Below are positions 1 to 6,668 of a stretch of DNA of 10,205 nt, in pieces. Every line of letters starts with the position of its first letter. The first letter of the stretch is position 1. This DNA is from Gammaproteobacteria bacterium (GTDB lineage Bacteria; Pseudomonadota; Gammaproteobacteria; Pseudomonadales; Azotimanducaceae), in assembly GCA_030430515.1 (NCBI GenBank), contig JAUIKX010000115.1:1-10205 (forward strand), read 5' to 3'. The translations under genes were made by a program, and so were the position numbers. The notes beneath the pieces were generated by a model. That model saw nothing but the letters and a program-made list of their open reading frames with translations. It did no database searches and was not told the DNA's origin.

Positions 1-1
1 C

Positions 2-904
2 AGCGACATCGACTTCGTACTGGCAACGCCACTGCCCGGTGAAGATGAAACGGTCGACGTGGAGCGCGAGTTCGACCTCTGGCACGACCTCGGCTACTGG
101 CTGGCCATCGGCGCCCTGCCCTTTCTTCTCCTCGGCTTTCGACGCGGCGTACTCGCCTGCATGGTCATCGCTGTGGCCCTGGTGGATGCCCACGCCGGCT
201 GGTGGGACGATCTGTGGCAACGGCCGGACCAGCAGGGTTACAGCGCAATGCGACACGGCGAACCGGAGCGGGCCGCAACGTTGTTCGAAGATTCTTCATG
301 GATGGGCGCCGCCCGCTACCGCTCCGGCGACTTCGATGGCGCTGCCGCAGATTTCGCTCAGTTCCCGGATCTCACGAGCAACTACAACCTCGGCAACGCG
401 CTCGCAAAATCAGGCGACCTGCCCGCCGCCATCGCTGCCTACGACCGGGCCCTGGCACAGGACCCGCAACATGAGGATGCTGCCTACAACAAAGCGCTGG
501 TGGAAAAACTCATGCAGGAACAGTCACAGGCATCGGACGAAGACAGCAACGAACAGCAGCAGGACAAAGACAACAACAGCGATTCAGAGCGTCAGAGCGA
601 TGGCGCCCAGAGCGAATCCCAGGAACAACAGAGCGATCCTTCGCAGCAGAACGCCGAACAGGAACAGTCAGAGCAGAGCCAGCAGCAGCCGGAGGACGCC
701 CAGAGCGGTGAGTCCGGAGAAGAGGAACAGGACGCGCAGGAGGCCCGTCAGCCGCGCGACGAGAGCGAGGAAGCCATGGAACAGTGGCTGAGACGCGTAC
801 CCGACGATCCCGGCGGCCTTCTGCGCCGAAAGTTCCAGTTCGAAAATCAGCAGCGCCTGCGGCGCGGTGACTACTCGAACCGGCAGCGGGAGAAGATCTG
901 GTGA
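2..904 (+). CDS. VWA-domain/TPR membrane protein, BatB-BatC type (3' part, start outside window)
   Basis: The reading frame is open from the window edge to TGA 902-904, so the GTG at 59 is not a likely start. What is visible is the C-terminal part of a Bat aerotolerance protein. It opens with the tail of a presumed VWA domain (LATPLPGEDETVDVEREF), then two hydrophobic stretches at about nt 95-145 and 149-196, which should be membrane segments. TPR-like repeats follow at about nt 227-508; the clearest contains NYNLGNALAKSGDLPAAIAAYDRA in pieces. A long Gln/Glu/Ser/Asp-rich low-complexity stretch covers about nt 515-793, and a basic conserved-looking tail (RRKFQFENQQRLRRGDYSNR) ends the protein. 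This order matches gammaproteobacterial proteins in which BatB and the TPR protein BatC are fused. The last four bases (GTGA) overlap the start of batD, so the two are probably translationally coupled. The VWA domain with its metal site lies upstream and cannot be checked. Bat proteins are associated with oxidative or aerobic stress tolerance, but their biochemical role is unsettled. Confidence 0.85.
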   Translation, partial: SDIDFVLATPLPGEDETVDVEREFDLWHDLGYWLAIGALPFLLLGFRRGVLACMVIAVALVDAHAGWWDDLWQRPDQQGYSAMRHGEPERAATLFEDSSWMGAARYRSGDFDGAAADFAQFPDLTSNYNLGNALAKSGDLPAAIAAYDRALAQDPQHEDAAYNKALVEKLMQEQSQASDEDSNEQQQDKDNNSDSERQSDGAQSESQEQQSDPSQQNAEQEQSEQSQQQPEDAQSGESGEEEQDAQEARQPRDESEEAMEQWLRRVPDDPGGLLRRKFQFENQQRLRRGDYSNRQREKIW

Positions 905-2517
905 AGCAGTTGATTGCTCTATTCACCCTGCTGCTTTCTCAGCCCGCCATGGCCGACATGATCGCCACCGTCGATGACAGCGACGTCGACGAGATGCAGA
1001 CCATTCAGCTCACCGTACGAATTACCGGCACCGACCAGGCGGACAAGCTGGATACGGCGCCTCTGGAGAGCGATTTCCACGTACAGGGCACCAGCACCCA
1101 GAGCCAGTTCCGCTCCGTTAATGGGCGTGTTTCGAGCTGGGTGGAGTATCACGTCACGCTCCGGCCGAAACGTACTGGAACACTGGTGATCCCCGCGCTC
1201 GAGCTGGGCGGCGAGACAAGCAACCCTGTGCGCGTGGTCGTTCGCCCTGTAGCGGCAGATGTAAAAGCCGCCATCGACAAACTCGTCTACTTCGACGTGC
1301 AGCTCGACCGAGATACGGTATACGTGCAGTCACAAGTAGTGCTGACGAGGCGTCTGTACTACACCGCCGGGGTGCAGATCTACGGCGATCTTCCCGGTGC
1401 ACCGGATCTGCCCAACGCGGTGGTGCTGCCCCTTGGCGAGGCCACCTCAAATACCACCATGCGCGGCTCTACCCGATACGGCGTTCTGGAACAGCGATAT
1501 GCCATCTTTCCGGAACGCAGCGGCGAGCTGACCATCCCCGGGTTTTCGGTCACGAGTTCTGTACGCCTGCCGGACAGAGGACGGCGTGGGGTAAGAGTTA
1601 CCGCAGACTCGAAAACCATCAACGTGCAGCCGGTGCCTGAAAGCTACCCCGCTCACCTGCCCTGGTTTCCGGCTGCGAACGTTTCAATCAACGAATCATG
1701 GGACCCGCAGCCCGACAGAGTGGCATCGGGAGACGCACTCATGCGCACGATCGAGCTTCGCGCCAGGGGCGCTACGGGGTCGGCCATCCCGCCGATCACG
1801 GCAACGATGCCCGACCAGTACTTCAAGGAGTACGCCCAACCGCCCGATATTGCCGACGACGCCACCGGGCGAAGCGTAATCGGCCAGCGCACACAGCCCT
1901 ACCAGCTCATCGCCACACACGGTGGTACGGTGACTGCGCCTGATGTCGAAGTGACCTGGTGGGACACCAATGCGGACCAACTGAGAACCTCCCGCTTGCC
2001 GGGACGCACGTTTTCAATCAGGGGAGCAGCGCCCGAGACGACACCGAACGAGCAGACGGAAACACCCGTCCCGGATAGAGCCGAAGACACACAGCCCGCC
2101 GAGAAGCAGCAGCAGACCGTCTCCCTGAAAATCTGGTGGTGGCTGGCACTGCTGCCTCTGGCAATCGTCGCTGTCTGGCTGGTACTCAAGCACCCACCTC
2201 GCAGACCCCCATCGCCATACTCTGCGGCCCGCCGGCAGATTCAGCAGAGCACGCGCATCGGTGAGATTCAGATGGCTCTGACGCTGTTTGCCCGTGCGCG
2301 CTGGGGCTTATCTCTGGGTCAGGCCAGTGCCGCCATTCGCCAACGCACATCGCTCGGCGCGGCGTTGCTGGACGAACTGAACCAGGCGGCCTACGGAAGC
2401 GGCGACGGCAAAGCCTCCGATTTCGAGGCCAGAAGTCTCGACCTGCTCAAACAGATCAGGGACTGGCGCGCCGACAGCGATACGGTCGACGCACTCCCTG
2501 CACTCTACTCAAGCTAG
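901..2517 (+). CDS. batD: BatD-family protein
   Basis: This 538-residue protein starts at GTG 901, overlapping the stop of the VWA/TPR gene (GTGA). A purine-rich ribosome site (GGGAG at 888-892) lies 8 bases upstream. Residues 1-18 form a signal peptide ending in PAMA. A long beta-rich periplasmic region follows, with the FHVQGTSTQSQ and WVEYHVTLRPKRTGTLVIPA patterns typical of the BatD (oxygen tolerance) family. One membrane segment lies at about residues 411-429 (IWWWLALLPLAIVAVWLVL), and a cytoplasmic helical tail of about 110 residues ends the protein. Length and layout fit BatD of gammaproteobacteria. Position directly after a BatB/BatC-type gene supports the call, since BatD is usually the last gene of the MoxR-DUF58-VWA-VWA/TPR-BatD operon. 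It probably forms an inner-membrane assembly with the VWA proteins; its molecular activity is not known. Its last nine bases overlap the end of the opposite-strand pepN. Confidence 0.9.
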   Translation: MKQLIALFTLLLSQPAMADMIATVDDSDVDEMQTIQLTVRITGTDQADKLDTAPLESDFHVQGTSTQSQFRSVNGRVSSWVEYHVTLRPKRTGTLVIPALELGGETSNPVRVVVRPVAADVKAAIDKLVYFDVQLDRDTVYVQSQVVLTRRLYYTAGVQIYGDLPGAPDLPNAVVLPLGEATSNTTMRGSTRYGVLEQRYAIFPERSGELTIPGFSVTSSVRLPDRGRRGVRVTADSKTINVQPVPESYPAHLPWFPAANVSINESWDPQPDRVASGDALMRTIELRARGATGSAIPPITATMPDQYFKEYAQPPDIADDATGRSVIGQRTQPYQLIATHGGTVTAPDVEVTWWDTNADQLRTSRLPGRTFSIRGAAPETTPNEQTETPVPDRAEDTQPAEKQQQTVSLKIWWWLALLPLAIVAVWLVLKHPPRRPPSPYSAARRQIQQSTRIGEIQMALTLFARARWGLSLGQASAAIRQRTSLGAALLDELNQAAYGSGDGKASDFEARSLDLLKQIRDWRADSDTVDALPALYSS

Positions 2518-2769
2518 GCTTTTCGTCACCACCTCAAAGACGTCGGCCGACAGTTTCTCCTGAGCAGCGATGCGCTCGAGCGCTTTGCGCATCAGATGCT
2601 GGTGGGCGGCGTCGTAGCGTCGAAATCGCGTGAGTTCCGTCGTCATGCGGGACGCCACCTGCGGGTTGCGACCATCGAGTTCGATCACCCGGTCAGCGAG
2701 ATATTCGTAGCCACTGCCATCCGCCGCATGGAAACGCCGGAAATTTCGCGCAGCAAACACACCGATCAA
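2509..2769 (-). pseudogene. pepN: Detached C-terminal part of aminopeptidase N
   Basis: This 86-codon frame continues the PepN homology exactly where the main frame stops. E. coli PepN reads NPNRIRSLIGAF at this point. Here NPNKIR ends the main frame and LIGVF opens this one, followed by FHAADGSGYEYLAD, GRNPQVASRM, RFRRYD and a final DVFEVVTKSLA, all matching the PepN C-terminus. The only candidate start (TTG 2769) has no ribosome site seen in its favour and sits inside a conserved helix, so this is a gene remnant or an assembly artefact, not a separate gene. Restoring four bases at the junction would give an uninterrupted protein of about 875 residues with the conserved Ser back in place. 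No slippery heptamer is present that would suggest programmed frameshifting. Its TGA (2509-2511) overlaps the end of batD on the other strand. Confidence 0.9.
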
Positions 2770-5132
2770 CGGATCTTGTTTGGATTACGCGGATCAAACG
2801 CAGGATGCTCTGCAAGCTTGAGCATATCTTCGATCGAAGTCAGGGGACTTGCCGCCTGAGCCGCAAACCAGCCATCGATGACAAGCGCCTCGCTGGAAAA
2901 TCGCTCGTAGAAAACATCGATGTACGACTGACGAAACGCGTCGGATACCAGCGGGCTTGCACAGATCTCGACGAACGCCGCGCGTCGGTCCGTCAGATTG
3001 TCCGCAGTGTCGAAGTGCTTGCCGAGCAGCGCTTCGATTGCAGCACCATCGGACACGCTGTGCACCAGATAAGACAACGCGCAGTTCCGGAGACTTCGGC
3101 GCGACATCTCAGCAGGCGTCGGCTCGTACGCCGCCTCGTTGGTGCACGAGGCGTAGAGTGACCGCCATTGTTCGACGAGATGCTCAGCCAGGTAGCCTTG
3201 AAGCATATCGCGAGCGTTGCAGATCGCCGTGACGTCCACGGGAGAGATCTGCTCGAACAGGTAGGGCTCATCCGGCAGCGTCAGCATGGTCGACAGCAGG
3301 AAAGCCTGCTCTGCATCCGACGCAGATATGGCCTGTCGCAGAAGCGTCGCAAACACTTCACCAACAAGCTCACGTACCGATTCACCTGCCATCAGCCGCT
3401 GGATCTCCGCCACCAGCAGCGTCTGCAGCGCGTCCCATCGGGCAAAGCCGTCGGTGTCGTGCTGCGCCAGAAACGCGAGCTCCTCCGCGCTGATCTCCCG
3501 CCGCACACGAACCGGCGCGGAGAAATCCCTGAGCACGCTGACAACCGGCTCGGCATCGAGGCCGCCGATACTGATCGTGGTGTCGGCGTCGGTAAGTTTC
3601 ACCATCAACGTATCACCGCGCAAATCGCCATCGACATGCGCCAGGGACACAGGCTTTCCGTCACGCCCAATCAGGCCGATGGCCACCGGGATCAGAAAAG
3701 GCTGCTTTTCAGGCTGTCCGGGAGTCGGCGGGCAGGACTGCGTGAAGTTCAGCGTCAGCGTGCCGTTTTCAAAGGCCTGAGAGAATTTGACCTCCGGCGT
3801 GCCAGCCTGTTCGTACCAGCGTTGAAACTGGCCGAGATCGAGGTCGGTAACCGCCTGCATGCACGCCAGGAAGTCATCGGTGGTTGCCGCTTCACCGTCG
3901 TGGCGATCGAAATACAGGTCTGATCCACGGCGGAACGCCTCGGCCCCGAGCAACGTACGGTACATGCGCACCACCTCCGCACCTTTCTCGTAAATCGTCA
4001 CGGTGTAGAAATTGGAAATCTCGATGTAGCTGTCCGGGCGCACCGGATGGGCGAGCGGACCGCTGTCTTCAGCGAATTGAACGCTGCGCAGAAAGCGGGC
4101 GTCTTCGATGCGCTTCACGGTGCGGGAGTTCATATCAGAGGAGAACTCGGCGTCGCGGTAAACGGTGAAGCCTTCCTTGAGGCTCAGCTGGAACCAGTCG
4201 CGGCACGTCACCCGGTTGCCGGACCAGTTGTGGAAGTACTCGTGCGCTACCACCGCCTCAACCCGCTGGTAAGCGAGGTCCGTGGCCGTTTCCGGAGATG
4301 CCAGAACACAAGACGTATTGAAGATGTTGAGCCCTTTGTTCTCCATGGCGCCCATGTTGAAGTCTTCCACCGCGACGATCATGAAGATATCGAGATCGTA
4401 TTCCCGACCGAACGCTTGCTCGTCCCAGCGCATGGACCGCTTGAGCGCATCCATCGCGTAGTCGCACTGAGAGATATTGTGCGCCTCCGAGTAGATCTTC
4501 AGCGTCACCTCGCGACCGCTCATCGTCGTGAAGGTGTCCTCGATGTGCGCCAGGTCACCGGCGACCAGCGCAAACAGATAAGCGGGTTTGGGAAACGGGT
4601 CCTCCCACGTCACCGCACGACGACCGCCCTCTTCGCGCTCGTCGATGCAGTTGCCATTGGACAGCAGAATCGGATAGCTCTTCGCGTCGGCCTCCACGGT
4701 GGTGGTGAAGCGCGCCAGCACATCGGGGCGGTCCTGATAGTAGGTGATTTTTCGGAAGCCTTCGGCTTCACATTGGGTGCAGTACATGTGGCTCGACTTG
4801 TACAACCCTTCGAGCGCCGTGTTTTCTTCCGGCCTGATGCGCGTGATGATCTCGATGTCTGCAGACGCACCCACGTCGGGAATGACCAGGTTCGAATCGG
4901 TAAGCTCGTAAGCGTTGCTGCTGAGCGGCTCACCGTTCACGCTGACGGACTCGAGTTCGAGCTCTTGGCCGTCCAGTTCCAGCGCGCCGTCCCGCTCCCT
5001 CACCACATGCAGGTTGCTCGTCACCCGGGTTGCGCCGTCGCGGATGTCGAAGTGCAGCGCCACGGTATGCGTGCGATAGGCCGGTGGCTGATAATCGGCC
5101 AGGCGAATGGTTCCGGGTTCTGCGTCGCGCAT
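2766..5132 (-). CDS. pepN: Aminopeptidase N (M1 family), C-terminally truncated by a frameshift
   Basis: PepN is a zinc metallo-aminopeptidase that removes N-terminal residues from peptides in the cytoplasm. The start ATG at 5132 has a strong GGAGG site four bases upstream (5137-5141). Open frame further upstream belongs to the preceding gene in another frame and is not PepN. The product shows the substrate-anchoring motif GAMEN at residues 261-265 and the zinc site HEYFH at 297-301 followed by Glu320 (HExxH-x18-E). These are the same positions as in E. coli PepN. The CTQCEAEGFRKITYY block near residue 120 is also family-typical. The frame stops at TGA 2768-2766, right after NPNKIR, giving 788 residues where E. 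coli has 870. The missing C-terminal part is readable in another frame (2509-2769). All catalytic residues are upstream of the break, but the last helices of the C-terminal domain are lost, so activity of the shortened protein is uncertain. It lies 19 bases after the DUF2797 gene and is probably co-transcribed with it and the rhomboid gene. Confidence 0.93.
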   Translation of the reverse strand: MRDAEPGTIRLADYQPPAYRTHTVALHFDIRDGATRVTSNLHVVRERDGALELDGQELELESVSVNGEPLSSNAYELTDSNLVIPDVGASADIEIITRIRPEENTALEGLYKSSHMYCTQCEAEGFRKITYYQDRPDVLARFTTTVEADAKSYPILLSNGNCIDEREEGGRRAVTWEDPFPKPAYLFALVAGDLAHIEDTFTTMSGREVTLKIYSEAHNISQCDYAMDALKRSMRWDEQAFGREYDLDIFMIVAVEDFNMGAMENKGLNIFNTSCVLASPETATDLAYQRVEAVVAHEYFHNWSGNRVTCRDWFQLSLKEGFTVYRDAEFSSDMNSRTVKRIEDARFLRSVQFAEDSGPLAHPVRPDSYIEISNFYTVTIYEKGAEVVRMYRTLLGAEAFRRGSDLYFDRHDGEAATTDDFLACMQAVTDLDLGQFQRWYEQAGTPEVKFSQAFENGTLTLNFTQSCPPTPGQPEKQPFLIPVAIGLIGRDGKPVSLAHVDGDLRGDTLMVKLTDADTTISIGGLDAEPVVSVLRDFSAPVRVRREISAEELAFLAQHDTDGFARWDALQTLLVAEIQRLMAGESVRELVGEVFATLLRQAISASDAEQAFLLSTMLTLPDEPYLFEQISPVDVTAICNARDMLQGYLAEHLVEQWRSLYASCTNEAAYEPTPAEMSRRSLRNCALSYLVHSVSDGAAIEALLGKHFDTADNLTDRRAAFVEICASPLVSDAFRQSYIDVFYERFSSEALVIDGWFAAQAASPLTSIEDMLKLAEHPAFDPRNPNKIR

Positions 5133-5136
5133 GAAG

Positions 5137-5141
5137 CCTCC
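5137..5141 (-). promoter_or_regulatory. Ribosome binding site of pepN
   Basis: GGAGG on the minus strand, four bases before ATG 5132. It fixes the pepN start and argues against the much longer upstream-extended frame, whose added residues do not resemble PepN. Confidence 0.75.
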
Positions 5142-5151
5142 AATGAGATGT

Positions 5152-5985
5152 TCAGAATAGGTCGAGCTGGGTGTTTCCCGGCGCGTCAGGTGGATTGTCC
5201 ACAACTCGCACCGAGACCTCAAAACCCGAGTGCGCAGAAACGTTGAACACCCCGTGTTCAAACAGCAGATAGCTCCCCTTGCAACCGAGAAGCGTGCTGC
5301 AAATCGTTCTATCCTCCGAGGACAGTCTGAGTTGCTCCACGCGTCCGTAGCGCTGGATTGGATAGCTGAGCTGATTGACTTCGGAGACGACCCAGGATCC
5401 GACCGGTAGTTCGAACGATCGGCGCACACGATCCGCCTCTGCAGCCAGATCGAGCAAAGGCGCATCCGCCGACACCAGCCGGCGCCAGTCCGTGCGATCG
5501 CTCATGCTGCGGGCGAGTGCCGCCTCGATGATGCCTGCGTCGCGGCGGGTATCCGTGTGGCATATGACAATGCCCTGCACTGCCCCCTGGTCGAGCCAGC
5601 GTCCTACTTGCCGCCCGGTCCGTGTGATACCGACCTTCAGGCCTGCGGAATTTGCAAGATAGACGACGTGGCCCTGCATACAGACCGCCTGGCCCCAATC
5701 GGGCTCACGACAGGTACCTGCATCGAAATGGCAGCGTTGAGGCGCGACGAAGCACAGGTCTGCCCGGGCAAGCGAGCTGAAACAGTCATAGCAGTAGCCG
5801 CCGCCGAAGGTCTTCGTCGTCGGTTCTCCACAGTCGGGATTGCTGCAGAACTTCGCCCCGGAAAACACAATCTCCAGGCCGGAGCCCAGCAGCGGGTTCA
5901 ACGCCAGCGTGTCGCCGCCGACGGCCAACTCATAGCGCGCCGGGTCGCCACGTTCGATGCGGAGCTTTTTCAGCGCGCCCTGCAC
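5152..5985 (-). CDS. DUF2797 family protein with Cys clusters and GIY-YIG-like core
   Basis: This 277-residue protein of unknown function belongs to the DUF2797 family. The chosen start is GTG 5985, because MQGALKKLRIE matches the usual family N-terminus; the open frame further upstream is the rhomboid gene read in another frame. Residues 47-102 hold eight cysteines (C47, C52, C65, C68, C78, C85, C92, C102), with the family-typical strings GYCYDCF and GTCREPDWGQ, suggesting zinc binding. Next comes HVVYLANSAGLKVGITR (residues 106-122), then Arg129 and Glu154. The order VY - about eight residues - KVG, then Arg, then Glu resembles the GIY-YIG nuclease core; this is my inference from pattern. 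The C-terminal ~100 residues have no motif I recognise. The start overlaps the end of the rhomboid gene by 16 bases and the stop is 19 bases before pepN, so all three are probably one transcript. As I recall, Pseudomonas also has DUF2797 genes between rhomboid and pepN. A weak GGG is the only ribosome site, so translation may be coupled to the rhomboid gene. Confidence 0.88.
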   Translation of the reverse strand: MQGALKKLRIERGDPARYELAVGGDTLALNPLLGSGLEIVFSGAKFCSNPDCGEPTTKTFGGGYCYDCFSSLARADLCFVAPQRCHFDAGTCREPDWGQAVCMQGHVVYLANSAGLKVGITRTGRQVGRWLDQGAVQGIVICHTDTRRDAGIIEAALARSMSDRTDWRRLVSADAPLLDLAAEADRVRRSFELPVGSWVVSEVNQLSYPIQRYGRVEQLRLSSEDRTICSTLLGCKGSYLLFEHGVFNVSAHSGFEVSVRVVDNPPDAPGNTQLDLF

Positions 5986-6605
5986 AGCAGCCCGTAGATC
6001 AATGCTGCCAGCACACCCGCCGCCACGCCGCCCCAATGAGCCGCGTTGGCAATGTAGAGTCCGAAAGCTTCGGTAACGCCTGTGCTGAAAATCACCAGTG
6101 TTATGCCCAGCATCATGACGAGCCCTGGATAGGTCCGCCAGAAGAGCACCGACGGCTGCAGGCGCTCCATCACCGCCGTGAAGGCCACGAAGCCGTAAAC
6201 CACACCAGACAAGCCGCCGAACATCGCATTGTCGTTGAACATGACCTGGGTGAGATTGGAGACCAGTACCAGCCAGAGTATCAGGAGCGCAAAGCCGGCA
6301 TGGCCTATACCGATTTCGAGATTGCGCCCCACCATCAGGCCGATGGCCCAGTTGAAGAAGATATGCACGAAAGAGAAATGGATGAGTGCGGGGGTAAACC
6401 ATCGCCAGTACTGGCCCTGTTCGAGCAGCATCTCGAGATCGACGTACCGGTGGAAGCCCACATCGACGATCGTGAGCTGGCGCAGCAGCCACGGCATCTC
6501 CGGCCCGCCCGCAAAGGACAGCAGCACATAGCAGCCGATGGCCGCTCCCAGCACCGACCACAGCACCGGGTGACGTCGCATATCGGTGAGCAGATCTACC
6601 TGCAC
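5970..6605 (-). CDS. Rhomboid family intramembrane serine protease (GlpG-like)
   Basis: Rhomboids cleave transmembrane segments inside the inner membrane. This 211-residue protein is short, essentially a six-helix rhomboid core, without the long cytoplasmic N-domain of E. coli GlpG. The family signatures are present in order: WRWFTPALIHFSFVHIFFNW (residues 67-86), whose H76, H81 and N85 match GlpG H145, H150 and N154; the catalytic serine in GLSG (S133, compare GlpG S201); and the catalytic histidine H190 in NAAHWGG (compare H254). The Ser/His dyad is therefore intact and the enzyme is predicted active. The start is GTG 6605, eight bases after GAGGAG (6614-6619). An internal ATG at codon 9 is a weaker alternative. 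It is the first gene of the minus-strand rhomboid, DUF2797, pepN set, and its start faces the XdhC gene across a short gap. The natural substrate cannot be inferred. Confidence 0.92.
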   Translation of the reverse strand: MQVDLLTDMRRHPVLWSVLGAAIGCYVLLSFAGGPEMPWLLRQLTIVDVGFHRYVDLEMLLEQGQYWRWFTPALIHFSFVHIFFNWAIGLMVGRNLEIGIGHAGFALLILWLVLVSNLTQVMFNDNAMFGGLSGVVYGFVAFTAVMERLQPSVLFWRTYPGLVMMLGITLVIFSTGVTEAFGLYIANAAHWGGVAAGVLAALIYGLLCRAR

Positions 6606-6613
6606 GCTTGACG

Positions 6614-6619
6614 CTCCTC
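6614..6619 (-). promoter_or_regulatory. Ribosome binding site of the rhomboid gene
   Basis: GAGGAG on the minus strand with eight bases before GTG 6605. It supports this non-ATG start over the internal ATG at codon 9. Confidence 0.65.
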
Positions 6620-6623
6620 AATA

Positions 6624-6639
6624 ATCACAGTGATAGAAT
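6624..6639 (+). promoter_or_regulatory. Candidate promoter and small palindrome before the XdhC gene
   Basis: The gap between the divergent rhomboid and XdhC genes contains an extended -10 box TGATAGAAT at 6631-6639. A TTGACG at 6608-6613 resembles a -35 box but its 20-base spacing is too long to be ideal. A start of transcription near 6646 would give a leader of about 23 bases to ATG 6669. Overlapping the -10 is the perfect inverted repeat ATCAC-A-GTGAT (6624-6634), which could be an operator half or chance. Both readings are inferred from sequence alone. Confidence 0.35.
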
Positions 6640-6668
6640 ACCGGCAAATTTCATCGGATGGCGTGCAG

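Noticed and set aside
39..791. A 250-codon frame overlapping the VWA/TPR gene
   Set aside because: Its Ser/Arg/Thr-rich composition is that of a frame shadow. The other frame shows TPR repeats, membrane segments and a conserved tail.
2764..2775. Programmed frameshifting as the explanation for the split pepN
   Set aside because: No slippery heptamer or prfB-like context is present. A +1 shift at CGT TGA would not enter the required frame, and re-reading one base would omit the conserved Ser.
4047..5246. A 399-codon open frame on the plus strand, antisense to pepN and the start of the DUF2797 interval
   Set aside because: It lies opposite strongly supported pepN sequence. Its translation (Arg/His/Val-rich, no recognisable motif) is typical of an antisense shadow in high-GC DNA, and no ribosome site was noted.
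5133..5465. Upstream extension of the pepN frame by 111 codons
   Set aside because: The added residues do not resemble PepN and lie over the DUF2797 gene in another frame. ATG 5132 has a GGAGG site and matches the E. coli PepN numbering.
5986..6621. Upstream extension of the DUF2797 frame giving a 489-residue protein
   Set aside because: The extension is the rhomboid gene read in the wrong frame. The rhomboid frame shows intact catalytic motifs, and DUF2797 homology begins at GTG 5985.
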